From Lentzea sp033794685 (GTDB lineage: Bacteria; Actinomycetota; Actinomycetes; Mycobacteriales; Pseudonocardiaceae), in assembly GCA_033794685.1 (NCBI GenBank), contig JARAYZ010000002.1: DNA of 64,000 nucleotides. One strand, given 5' to 3'. Below, one piece after another: positions 24,837-32,610 of this stretch (positions are counted from its first letter, which is position 1; each line of letters starts with the position of its first letter). Both the position numbers and the translations under genes were made by a program. The notes beneath the pieces were generated by a model, which was not told the origin of the DNA, did no database searches, and saw only the letters and a program-made list of their open reading frames with translations.

Positions 24837-26110
24837 GAGCGCCTCACCGCCAGACCGAGGCTGCGCATGTCCGGCAGCGTCTCCGCCTCCGCGTCCCGCA
24901 ACGCCTGCGCGATCGTGGTGCCGTAGGGGATGCGCGCGAGGCCGTGGTGGATGGACGTGGCGGTGGACTGCATGCGCGGTCCCCACGTCCAGTCACCGTG
25001 CTGGAGGTCGTACTGCTTCGCGGCGAGGCCGTAGAGGTCCTGCCCGCCGTAGAACGTGGTCTTGAACTGCTTGGCCGCCGCGTCCCACAGCTTCGGCGCG
25101 GCGGGCAGCAGGCTGGAGCGCCCGCTCGACAGGCGCGCGGTGATCGCCTCCGGGGAGGTGGACATCCACTCGATGAACCGCATCGCCCGGTCCTTCTTGA
25201 CGCTCTCCGCAGTGATCACGTGCAGCGAGGCGCCGTCCCGTCCGATCGACGGCTTCGCGGGATCCCACTGCGGTGCCGCGGCGATGCGCCACCTGCCGGC
25301 CCCGCCCGGCACCGAGGACGCCAGCGCGGCCACACCCCACGTGCTGACCAGGTGCGTGGCGACCCGTCCCTCGGCGAGGGCGGCGAGCCATTCCTGACTG
25401 CTGCCCGGTGCGAGGAACAGCAGGTCCTCGTCGAGCAGCGACTGCCAGTAGTCAGCGGCTTTCAGAGAGCCGGGGTCGGTGAAGTCGACGACCCACGAGT
25501 CTCCGTCGACACCGAACCAGCGGCCGCCGGCCTGCATCACGTGGGCGGCGAAGAGGTTGTACCCGTTGGGGTGGAAGGCGGTCAGGTAGATGTTCTTGGC
25601 CTTCAACGCGCGGGCGGCCTCGCGGAACTCGTCCCACGTCGTCGGTACCTCGACGCCGTGCTCGCGCAGGAGGTCCTCGCGGTAGAGCATCAGCAACGGC
25701 GGCAGGTCGAGCGGCACGCCGTAGACGCGTCCGCCGAACGAGGCACCGGACCACGCCACCGCGCCGAGGTCGTCCCGGAGCCCCGCGCTGACCAGGTCGG
25801 TCACGTCGGCGGCCACCCCGTCCAGGGCGAACATCGGCAGGTCGGCGTCGGCCATCGACACGACGTCCGGCGCGTTGCCGGCCCTGGCGGCGTTCGACAG
25901 CTTCGCGTTGCCCCCCGCGAAACCCGAGGTGACCGTCTCCAGCACGACCGGTTCGCGGGGATTCTTGGCGTTCCAGGCGTCCACGACGGTGTTCGTGCCG
26001 CGCAACGAGGACCAGAACTTCAGCGGCCCGTTCGGATCCTTCGTGGACGACGAACAGCCCGTGAGCAGGGTGAGACCGGCGGCAGCGAGCAGGCTGCGGC
26101 GGCTGATCAT
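24833..26110 (-). CDS. Sugar ABC transporter substrate-binding lipoprotein
   Basis: 425 residues from ATG 26110 (overlaps the previous stop as ATGA). The N-terminus has a twin arginine and lipobox, MISRRSLLAAAGLTLLTGCS, so it is a lipidated, possibly Tat-exported, binding protein. The body is family-1 extracellular solute-binding: SSLRGTNTVVDAWN, DVVSMADADLPMF, VYGVPLDLPPLLMLYREDLL and PTTWDEFREAARALK. It should capture an oligosaccharide from the lyases for the two permeases downstream. Ligand is unknown; sequence type differs from the NgcE-like protein of the second transporter, so the two systems probably take different products. Confidence 0.9.
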   Translation of the reverse strand: MISRRSLLAAAGLTLLTGCSSSTKDPNGPLKFWSSLRGTNTVVDAWNAKNPREPVVLETVTSGFAGGNAKLSNAARAGNAPDVVSMADADLPMFALDGVAADVTDLVSAGLRDDLGAVAWSGASFGGRVYGVPLDLPPLLMLYREDLLREHGVEVPTTWDEFREAARALKAKNIYLTAFHPNGYNLFAAHVMQAGGRWFGVDGDSWVVDFTDPGSLKAADYWQSLLDEDLLFLAPGSSQEWLAALAEGRVATHLVSTWGVAALASSVPGGAGRWRIAAAPQWDPAKPSIGRDGASLHVITAESVKKDRAMRFIEWMSTSPEAITARLSSGRSSLLPAAPKLWDAAAKQFKTTFYGGQDLYGLAAKQYDLQHGDWTWGPRMQSTATSIHHGLARIPYGTTIAQALRDAEAETLPDMRSLGLAVRRS

Positions 26111-27108
26111 GGGCGAACCGCCGGACGCGGCACGTCCACGGGGTTCCCGCGGTCGGCGGCCTGGTAGACGGCGAGCGCGGCGGACACCACGGACCGTCCG
26201 TAGGCACCGTCGACGTACTCGCCGCCCTCGCCTCTCGCCGCGGACACGAACCCGTCGAGCTGGGAGCGGAAGGCCGACCGCAGGTGAACGGGGCTGGCCT
26301 CGACCAAGGTCGTGATGTTGCCGTCCCGCAGCAACAACAGGCCGTCGCTGGCGCTCACCCGCAGCGTCACCTCGGGCATGACGACGTCGGTCTCGTCGTA
26401 GTACGGCGTTCCCCTGCTGGTCAGCACGACGCTGGCGGTGACACCGTTGGCGAGCTCGATCAACGCGAGCGAGTCGGTCTCGACGTCGATCCCGTCCCGG
26501 CCGCGCACCACGCTGCTGACCCGCCTCACCGTGCCGCCGCCGAACCACTGGATGCGGTCGAGGCCGTGCGTGCCGACGTTGAGCACGATGCCGCCCCCCG
26601 CGAGAACGGGGTCGAAGAACCAGGCGGGGCGGGAGTTCGGTTCGTAGTGCGCGGAACGGCGGTGCGCGATCAGCAGCGGCTCGCCGAACTCACCGGACGC
26701 GATCAGCGCGCGGGCCTCCCGTGCCACCGGGTCGAAGTGGATGACGTGCGCGACGGCGAGCAGCACGCCCGCCTCCCGGCAGACTTCGATCATCCGCGAG
26801 CAGTCCTCGACGGTGGTCGCCATCGGCTTCTCCACCAGCACGTGCAGCCCGGCCTCGGCGGCGTCGACGACCTGCTGCGCGTGCAGCGCGTGGGGTGTCG
26901 TGATGATGACGGCGTCGAGGTTCGCCTCGGTGATCATCGTCCGGTGGTCGTCGTACACCTCGACACCGGACGCGGCGAGTGCCTCGGCCGCCTCGCGGCG
27001 CACGTCGCAGATCGCCGCGATCGTGTAGCCGTCGGCTCCGGCCGCCGCACGGACGTGGTGTGCGCCGACAGCGCCGGCGCCCAGGAGTCCGATCCGGAAT
27101 GACGTCAT
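26107..27108 (-). CDS. Gfo/Idh/MocA-family NAD(P)-dependent oxidoreductase (1 of 4)
   Basis: 333 residues from ATG 27108, overlapping the regulator's stop (ATGA). Rossmann motif GLLGAGAVGAHHVRAA, then EKP signature HVLVEKPMATTVEDC, and the substrate-domain GGGIVLNVGTHGLDRIQW with the conserved His. Family members oxidise inositols, sugars and uronates or act as 1,2-dehydrogenation/elimination steps. It is second in the regulator-transporter operon and is the first of four such genes in the locus, which suggests a multi-step oxidative conversion of an unusual sugar. Confidence 0.9.
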   Translation of the reverse strand: MTSFRIGLLGAGAVGAHHVRAAAGADGYTIAAICDVRREAAEALAASGVEVYDDHRTMITEANLDAVIITTPHALHAQQVVDAAEAGLHVLVEKPMATTVEDCSRMIEVCREAGVLLAVAHVIHFDPVAREARALIASGEFGEPLLIAHRRSAHYEPNSRPAWFFDPVLAGGGIVLNVGTHGLDRIQWFGGGTVRRVSSVVRGRDGIDVETDSLALIELANGVTASVVLTSRGTPYYDETDVVMPEVTLRVSASDGLLLLRDGNITTLVEASPVHLRSAFRSQLDGFVSAARGEGGEYVDGAYGRSVVSAALAVYQAADRGNPVDVPRPAVRP

Positions 27109-28241
27109 GTTCCTGCTTTCTCGGGAAGCTTCAGCTCTGCCATGCCGCACGACGCCCTGACGACGAGTCGCGGCTGGATCAGGACCTGTTGGGAGGGAAC
27201 GTTCCGGCCACCGTCGATGCGGTGGAGCAGCAGTTGGGCGGCGAGCGCGCCCACCTCGGTCTTGGGAGGTGAGACGGCGGTCAGCGGGATGTCGCCGACC
27301 TCCGCCACCTCGTCGTCGTAGGCGACCACGGCGAGGTCACCCGGCACGGACAGGCCGAGCCGGCGCGCGGCGACGATCAACGCGGCGGCGTCGCGGTCAC
27401 CGTGGCAGAACACCGCCGTGACCCCGGATTCGACGCAACGCCGGGCATACGCGGTGATGTCCTGTTGCTGCCAGAGCAACCGGCGCACGGTCGCGGCGGC
27501 GTCGACGCCGAGCAGGTCGACGGCCTGGTCGAAGCCGTCCGCGACCTGCTCGGACGTGCCGGTGCTGACGCGGCCCAGGAACCCGATCCTCTCGTGCCCC
27601 AGCGACCTCAGGTGCCGGACGGCCTTGCAGACACCGCCCGCGTGGTCGGTGCCGACGAACGTGGTGGGGTCGTCCGGCTCGGGTGACGGCGGGCGCCGTT
27701 CGGCGAGCACGTACGGGACCGGCAGGTCGCGCAGACCGTCCACGTAGGACTGCGGGTCGGTCATGAGGTGCAGGCTCGGCACCAGGAGCAGGCCCTGCAC
27801 ACCGGTGTCGAGCATCGTGCGCAGCTCGTCGTGTTCGACGTCGAGGTCGTACTTCGAGCACACCAGGACGACACCGACGCCCGCTCCCCGCAGCACGCGT
27901 TGCAGCCCGTCGATCACGCGCGGGTAGTAGTACGTGGTGGACGGGACGAGCACGCCCACGAGCGGCCGGCCGGACATGATCGGCGCCGACTCGGAACGGA
28001 CGAACGTGCCCGCGCCCTGGCGCCGCAGCACCACGTGCTCGTGCACGAGCTGACCGACAGCCCGCCGGATCGTGTTGATGCTGACCGACAGCGTGGTCGC
28101 GAGCTCGCGTTCGACGGGGAGCTGGTCACCCGGCCCCCACACGCCGTCGGCGATGTCCTTGCGCAGACGGTCAGCCGCCCACTGCCATTTCGGGCGAGCG
28201 GAGGAATGAAGGAATGAATCCTCCGATTCAGCTGATGTCAT
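27105..28241 (-). CDS. GntR-HTH / LacI-sensor (AraR-like) transcriptional regulator
   Basis: 378 residues. An N-terminal GntR winged helix (residues 18-85: QWAADRLRKDIADGVWGPGD, ELATTLSVSINTIRRAVGQL) is fused to a LacI-type periplasmic-binding-protein-like sensor from about residue 95 (RPLVGVLVPSTTYYY to the C-terminus). This AraR-like layout fits a sugar-responsive repressor. ATG 28241 is the only plausible start. The motif GGAATGAAGGAATGAAT (28203-28219) lies inside its first codons, implying autorepression. First gene of the operon down to 22133 and the obvious candidate controller of the ATTCATTCC motif. Confidence 0.88.
   Translation of the reverse strand: MTSAESEDSFLHSSARPKWQWAADRLRKDIADGVWGPGDQLPVERELATTLSVSINTIRRAVGQLVHEHVVLRRQGAGTFVRSESAPIMSGRPLVGVLVPSTTYYYPRVIDGLQRVLRGAGVGVVLVCSKYDLDVEHDELRTMLDTGVQGLLLVPSLHLMTDPQSYVDGLRDLPVPYVLAERRPPSPEPDDPTTFVGTDHAGGVCKAVRHLRSLGHERIGFLGRVSTGTSEQVADGFDQAVDLLGVDAAATVRRLLWQQQDITAYARRCVESGVTAVFCHGDRDAAALIVAARRLGLSVPGDLAVVAYDDEVAEVGDIPLTAVSPPKTEVGALAAQLLLHRIDGGRNVPSQQVLIQPRLVVRASCGMAELKLPEKAGT
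28203..28219. promoter_or_regulatory. Regulon motif inside the 5' end of the regulator gene
   Basis: GGAATGAAGGAATGAAT, two direct copies of GGAATGAA spaced by 8 bp, within codons about 8-13 of the regulator. A bound repressor here would act as a roadblock on its own operon. Confidence 0.55.
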
Positions 28242-28320
28242 GCCGGGAAGAATGACTCATGATGCTGCTTGCCGCAAGAGGTGACCTGTGATTTTGTGTG
28301 GCGAGACCACATCAGGCCAG

Positions 28321-28348
28321 AAATTCATTCCTTTCAGAGAATGAATTC
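28321..28348. promoter_or_regulatory. Palindromic regulon operator in the divergent promoter
   Basis: AATTCATTC (28322-28330) and GAATGAATT (28339-28347) are perfect 9-bp arms with an 8-nt spacer. It is the best copy of the locus motif, 25 nt upstream of ATG 28373 and about 80 nt upstream of the regulator start, so it can serve both divergent units. Confidence 0.75.
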
Positions 28349-28372
28349 GTTGCACGCTAGGAGTGTGCCCTC

Positions 28373-29368
28373 ATGAATGAGGCAGACCTCGAAGAAGAAC
28401 TCGGCAGGCCTTCTTCCGCGCTCGTCGCGGAGGCCGCCGGCTGGGGTGACGTCGTCGTGCTCGGAGCGGGCGGCAAGACCGGGTCGGGCATCGCGGGCAT
28501 GGCCGCGCGAGCCTCAGCCGGGAAAGTCCGCGCCGTCTCGCGCTGGTCCGATGAGGACAGCCGCGCACGGGTGGAGGCGCAGGGCGTCGAGGTCGTGACG
28601 GCGGATCTCGGCGACCCGGCGGCGGTGGCGTCGTTGCCCGGCGCCGACACCGTGATCTTCCTGGTGGGTGCCAAGTTCGGCACCGCAGGGGCGCCGGAGC
28701 AGGCCTGGATGACGAACACCGTGCTGCCCGCGTACGTCGCCGAGCGCTATCCGGAGGCGCGGATCGTCGCGCTGTCCACCGGAAACGTCTACGGCATGAC
28801 CGCGCCGGTCGGCGGGGGCAGTGTGGAGACCGACGAGCCGCGGCCCGACGGCGATTACGCGATCACGTGCCGGGGACGGGAGCAGGTGTTCACGCACGCG
28901 GCGCGCACGCGCGGCACCCCGGTGGCGTTGATCAGGCTCAACTACGCCTGCGAACCCCGCTACGGCGTGCTCGCGGACCTCGCTCAGAAGCTCCTCGCGG
29001 GCAAGCCGATCGACCTCACCACCGGCGCCGTGAACGTCGTCTGGCAGCGCTACGCCAACGAGGTCGTGCTGCGCAGCATCGGGCACGCCTCCGACGCCCC
29101 GTTCGTGCTGAACCTGACCGGCCCGGAGACCGCGTCAGTGCGGTCGATCGCGACCCGGCTGGCCGCGCGGCTGGGTGTCGAGGCCTCGTTCACCGGCTAC
29201 CTGCCGGAGACGTCGCTGCTCAGTGACGCGACGACGTGCCACGAACTGTTCGGCTACCCGGACCGCACGCTCGGGCAGTTGATCGACCTGCAGGCCTCGT
29301 GGCTGCGCGACGGCGGGTCGCTCTGGTCGAAGCCGACGAAGTTCGAGCGACGGGACGGGCGGTTCTGA
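28373..29368 (+). CDS. NAD-dependent epimerase/dehydratase-like protein without the catalytic lysine
   Basis: 331 residues, extended-SDR type: GAGGKTGSGIAG nucleotide motif near residue 31, VALSTGNVYG, RLNYACEPRYGVL and VVWQRYANEV. At the YxxxK site the sequence reads YAITCRGRE, with Cys where the Lys should be. From memory, relatives next to DapA-like genes share this change, so it is likely a family trait rather than decay. The reaction is therefore uncertain and may not be a normal redox step. Start ATG 28373 lies just after the palindromic operator. Its stop overlaps the DapA-like start (TGATG), so the two are translationally coupled. Confidence 0.75.
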   Translation: MNEADLEEELGRPSSALVAEAAGWGDVVVLGAGGKTGSGIAGMAARASAGKVRAVSRWSDEDSRARVEAQGVEVVTADLGDPAAVASLPGADTVIFLVGAKFGTAGAPEQAWMTNTVLPAYVAERYPEARIVALSTGNVYGMTAPVGGGSVETDEPRPDGDYAITCRGREQVFTHAARTRGTPVALIRLNYACEPRYGVLADLAQKLLAGKPIDLTTGAVNVVWQRYANEVVLRSIGHASDAPFVLNLTGPETASVRSIATRLAARLGVEASFTGYLPETSLLSDATTCHELFGYPDRTLGQLIDLQASWLRDGGSLWSKPTKFERRDGRF

Positions 29369-30372
29369 TGGACTTCGCGACAGCGGCGTTGCTGCGCCGC
29401 GGCACGGTGATCCCCGCGCATCCCTTGGCCCTCGACGCGTCCCGGCGGCTCGACGAGGAGCGGCAGCGGGCGTTGACCCGGTACTACCTGGAGGCGGGGG
29501 CGGGCGGGCTCGCCGTCGGGGTGCACACCACGCAGTTCGAGATCCGCGAGCACGGGCTGTACCGGCCGGTGCTGGCATTGGCGGCGGAGGAGATCGACGG
29601 GCGGGCCGAACTCGGCTCCAGGACGCCGTTCGTGCGCGTAGCGGGTGTGGCAGGTCCCACCGGCCAGGCGGTGGCCGAGGCCGAGACAGCCCGCGAGCTG
29701 GGCTACGACGCCGTCCTCGTCTCCCCCGGCGGCCTCCCGGACCACACCACCGACGACCTCCTCGACCGCAGCGCCGCGATCGGCGAGGTCCTGCCCACCA
29801 TCGGCTTCTACCTCCAGGAAGCCGTCGGTGGCCGCTACCTCCCGCGCTCCTACTGGCGCCGCCTGGCCGACCAGCCGTCGACCGTCGCGGTGAAGGCGGC
29901 CCCGTTCGACCGCTACCGCACCCTCGAACTCGTCCAGGGCGTGGCGGATTCCGATCGCGGCACCGAGGTGGCCCTCTACACGGGCAACGACGACAACATC
30001 ATCAGCGACCTGCTCACCCCGTTCCACGTCAACGGCGGAGTCAGGAGGTTCGTGGGCGGGCTGCTGGGCCACTGGGCGGTGTGGACGCGCTCAGCCGTCC
30101 AGATCCTCCACGACGCCCAAGCCGCCGTGGCAGGCGATCTGGAGGCACGCCAACGGGTCGAGGCGCTCAACGCGATGTGCGTCGACGCCAACGCCGCCGT
30201 GTTCGACGTCCGCAACGACTTCGCGGGTGTGATCGCCGGTGTGCACGAGGTGCTCCGGCGCGAGGGAATCCTCGACGGCATCTGGTGCCTGGACCCGCAC
30301 GAGACCCTCTCCCCCGGCCAGGCCGAGGAACTGACCCGAGTGCAGAAGACCTACGCGGACTGGCTGCGCTGA
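29368..30372 (+). CDS. Dihydrodipicolinate synthase (DapA)-family aldolase/lyase
   Basis: 334 residues; TIM-barrel of the DapA/NanA superfamily. The strand with the Schiff-base lysine is probably STVAVKAAPFDRYRT (Lys near 172), and the start of the barrel carries GLAVGVHTTQFEIREHGLY. Related enzymes make or break C-C bonds of 2-keto sugar acids, e.g. KDG or N-acetylneuraminate. Coupled to the epimerase-like gene upstream, it is a plausible retro-aldolase for the keto-deoxy sugar acid from lyase products. The exact substrate is open, and the N-terminus differs from lysine-pathway DapA. Confidence 0.75.
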   Translation: MDFATAALLRRGTVIPAHPLALDASRRLDEERQRALTRYYLEAGAGGLAVGVHTTQFEIREHGLYRPVLALAAEEIDGRAELGSRTPFVRVAGVAGPTGQAVAEAETARELGYDAVLVSPGGLPDHTTDDLLDRSAAIGEVLPTIGFYLQEAVGGRYLPRSYWRRLADQPSTVAVKAAPFDRYRTLELVQGVADSDRGTEVALYTGNDDNIISDLLTPFHVNGGVRRFVGGLLGHWAVWTRSAVQILHDAQAAVAGDLEARQRVEALNAMCVDANAAVFDVRNDFAGVIAGVHEVLRREGILDGIWCLDPHETLSPGQAEELTRVQKTYADWLR

Positions 30373-30476
30373 CGGAAGGTGCGGGCATCACGTCCGCCCA
30401 CGGATGCCCGCACCTCCACCCTCTCTCGCAGAACCGTTTCGTGTCAACGGAATCAATCCGTCCCAGGAGGAACGTC

Positions 30477-30863
30477 ATGGCGATTCGTAAGCACGGCAAG
30501 GAACCCCGCCGCCGCACCGGGCACTTCGTGCTGCGCCGGGACATGGACATCCGCGTGATCGGCAACGCGAACGAGGCGGCGCAACAGCTTCGACGCATCG
30601 TCCGCGAGACCACCGGCATCGTCCTGGGCAACTCCAGGGACGGCGTGGTCATGGTGACGCACGAACCGGCGATGCGCGGGCTCGGCGAAGACGGCTACGC
30701 CCTGCTGGTCAGCGAGCACGCCGTGATGCTGCGTGCCGCCACCCCGGCAGGGCTGCGCAACGCCGTCGAGCAGTTCCGCCGGCTGTTGTCAGCCGGCGGA
30801 ACCGTGACGGCGGCGGACCTGACTCACTTGACCGCGCCGGCCGTGGCGCCAGCCTGGATGTAG
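30477..30863 (+). CDS. Free-standing GH20b-like (hexosaminidase non-catalytic) domain protein
   Basis: 128 residues; AGGAGG (30465-30470) precedes ATG 30477. From residue 17 the protein follows the N-terminal alpha/beta domain of GH20 hexosaminidases: helix NEAAQQLRRIVRETTGI, then LGEDGYALLVSEHAVMLRA, then ATPAGLRNAVEQFRRLL. No catalytic barrel follows. The first 16 residues are basic (KHGKEPRRR) and there is no signal peptide, so it is cytoplasmic. The same domain is present in the complete GH20 enzyme at 37885. The role is unknown; partner subunit, glycan sensor or relic are options. Its end overlaps the convergent permease gene by 40 nt. Confidence 0.65.
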   Translation: MAIRKHGKEPRRRTGHFVLRRDMDIRVIGNANEAAQQLRRIVRETTGIVLGNSRDGVVMVTHEPAMRGLGEDGYALLVSEHAVMLRAATPAGLRNAVEQFRRLLSAGGTVTAADLTHLTAPAVAPAWM

Positions 30864-31639
30864 CGCTGGAAGCAGACGTACGCGAGCAACACCGGCAGCA
30901 TCGCGATGGTGAGGCCGGCGAACAGGCCGCTCCAGTCGCTCTGATAGCCCTGCGACGTCGACAACGCGGCGAGTCCCTGCGCCAGCACGTAGTTCTCCGG
31001 ATCCGGGTTGAGCACCAGTGGCAGCAGGTACTGGTTCCACAGGCCGAGGAAGTTGAAGATCGCGACCGACACCAGGCCCGGCCGCGCCATCGGCAGCATC
31101 ACCCGGAAGAACACGCCCCAGTGGGTGCAGCCGTCGATGAACGCCGCCTCGGCGATCGCGGACGGCAGCGTGCGGAAGAACGCGTGCAGAAAGAAGATGG
31201 TGAACGGCGTCGCGAACGTCGCGTACACCAGGATCAGCCCGAGCTTCGTGCCCAGCAACCCCATCTGCTCGACCGTGAAGAACAACGGCACGAGCGCCAG
31301 GAACGTCGGGAAGAACTGGGACGTCACGAACAGGTAGTAGACGAACCTGTTGCCCGGGAACCGATAGCGCGCGAGCGTGTAGGCCGCGATGCCGCCGACC
31401 AGCATGGTCAGGAACAACGCGCCGCCGACGACGATCACCGAGTTCAGGAAGTACTGCCCGATCGACGCCTCGTTCCAGGCTCGCGAGAAGTTGTCCCAGC
31501 GGACCTCCGACGGCACCGTCCACGGGCTGGTCAGGATCTCCGCGTCGGACTTGACCGAGCTCGTCACCGCCCACAGCAGCGGGAACGCCGTGACGACCGC
31601 CCAGAACCCCAGAGCGATGTGCAGCGGGAACCGTTTCAT
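30824..31639 (-). CDS. ngcG: NgcG-like ABC permease (MalG type)
   Basis: 271 residues, six membrane helices. SPWTVPSEVRWDNFSRAW, the EAA loop AIAEAAFIDGCTHWGVFF, and ENYVLAQGLAALSTSQGYQ with the end YIQAGATAGAVK closely recall Streptomyces NgcG. That protein belongs to the N-acetylglucosamine/diacetylchitobiose importer. ATG 31639 overlaps the ngcF stop by 4 nt. No ATPase gene is present; in Streptomyces MsiK serves this transporter. Symbol given on sequence recognition, not on a search. Confidence 0.82.
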   Translation of the reverse strand: MKRFPLHIALGFWAVVTAFPLLWAVTSSVKSDAEILTSPWTVPSEVRWDNFSRAWNEASIGQYFLNSVIVVGGALFLTMLVGGIAAYTLARYRFPGNRFVYYLFVTSQFFPTFLALVPLFFTVEQMGLLGTKLGLILVYATFATPFTIFFLHAFFRTLPSAIAEAAFIDGCTHWGVFFRVMLPMARPGLVSVAIFNFLGLWNQYLLPLVLNPDPENYVLAQGLAALSTSQGYQSDWSGLFAGLTIAMLPVLLAYVCFQRYIQAGATAGAVK

Positions 31640-32610
31640 GCCAGCTCCGTCCGGTTCTTGTTGCCGCGCAACGCCACCAGCGCGAACACGAGCGTGCCGA
31701 AGAACAACGCGACACCCATCGCGCTGGCGTAGCCGAACTTGCCGTACTCGAACGCCGTCCGGTACAGCGACAGGCCCATGACCTCGGTGGCGCCGTCCGG
31801 ACCGCCCGGCCCGACCGTCATGATCTGCACCAGCGCGAACGCGTCCAGCGCCACCATGCCGAGGTACACGAACGCCACCTGGACGTTGTCGCGCAGCAAC
31901 GGCAGCGTGATCCGCCGGAACGTGGTCCAGCCCGACGAGCCGTCGATCAGCGCGGCCTCGAAGATCTCCTTGGGGATGCCGTCGATGGCCGCGGAGAACA
32001 GCACCATGTAGAAGCCGACGCCCGACCAGATCATCACCGCCATCACGGCGAACAGCGCGAGCGAGGGTTCGGCGAGCCAGCTGCGTGCCAGCCCGTCCAG
32101 GCCCACGGCCCGCAGCACGCCGTTGATCAGGCCGTTGTTGGGGTTGTAGGCGAAACCCCACAGCACGGCCACGATCGCGACCGACAACATCTGCGGGAAG
32201 AAGAACACGATCTCGTAGAACCGCGAACCCTTCACGCCGCTGCGGCCGTCCTTGCCGCCGCGCTGGATCATCGTCGCCAGGAACAGGCCGATCCCGATCG
32301 TCGCCGCGGGCATGAGCAGCAACAGCAGCAGGTTGTTCTTGATGGCGTCGAGGAACAGCGAGTCGCCGGCGAGCCGGGTGAAGTTGTCGAAGCCGACGAA
32401 GTTCGCCTTGCCCGCGACACCGTTCCAGTCCGTCAGCGACAGGTAGAACGCCTGGGCGTAGGGCGAGACGATGAAGACGACGTGCAGCACGAGCGCGGGT
32501 GCGAGGGCGCCGATGACGAACCCATACCCGCGGTTGAGCTTGCGGCGCTTGGTCGGCGCGGGTGGAGCGGGCGCCGCAGCCCGCTCCACCGGCCTGGTCG
32601 TAACGGTCAC
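31636..32610 (-). CDS. ngcF: NgcF-like ABC permease (MalF type)
   Basis: 324 residues from GTG 32610 (GTGA overlap with ngcE). A proline-rich cytoplasmic N-terminus (about 30 residues) precedes six helices. FYEIVFFFPQMLSVAIVAVLW, MIWSGVGFYMVLFSAAIDGI, the EAA loop EIFEAALIDGSSGW and MTVGPGGPDGATEVMG closely match the remembered Streptomyces NgcF. It builds the translocation path with NgcG. Confidence 0.83.
   Translation of the reverse strand: MTVTTRPVERAAAPAPPAPTKRRKLNRGYGFVIGALAPALVLHVVFIVSPYAQAFYLSLTDWNGVAGKANFVGFDNFTRLAGDSLFLDAIKNNLLLLLLMPAATIGIGLFLATMIQRGGKDGRSGVKGSRFYEIVFFFPQMLSVAIVAVLWGFAYNPNNGLINGVLRAVGLDGLARSWLAEPSLALFAVMAVMIWSGVGFYMVLFSAAIDGIPKEIFEAALIDGSSGWTTFRRITLPLLRDNVQVAFVYLGMVALDAFALVQIMTVGPGGPDGATEVMGLSLYRTAFEYGKFGYASAMGVALFFGTLVFALVALRGNKNRTELA

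Noticed and set aside
30421..30460. GGAATCAATCC as another copy of the regulon motif
   Set aside because: Differs from ATTCATTCC/GGAATGAAT in the core; counted as at best a weak relative.
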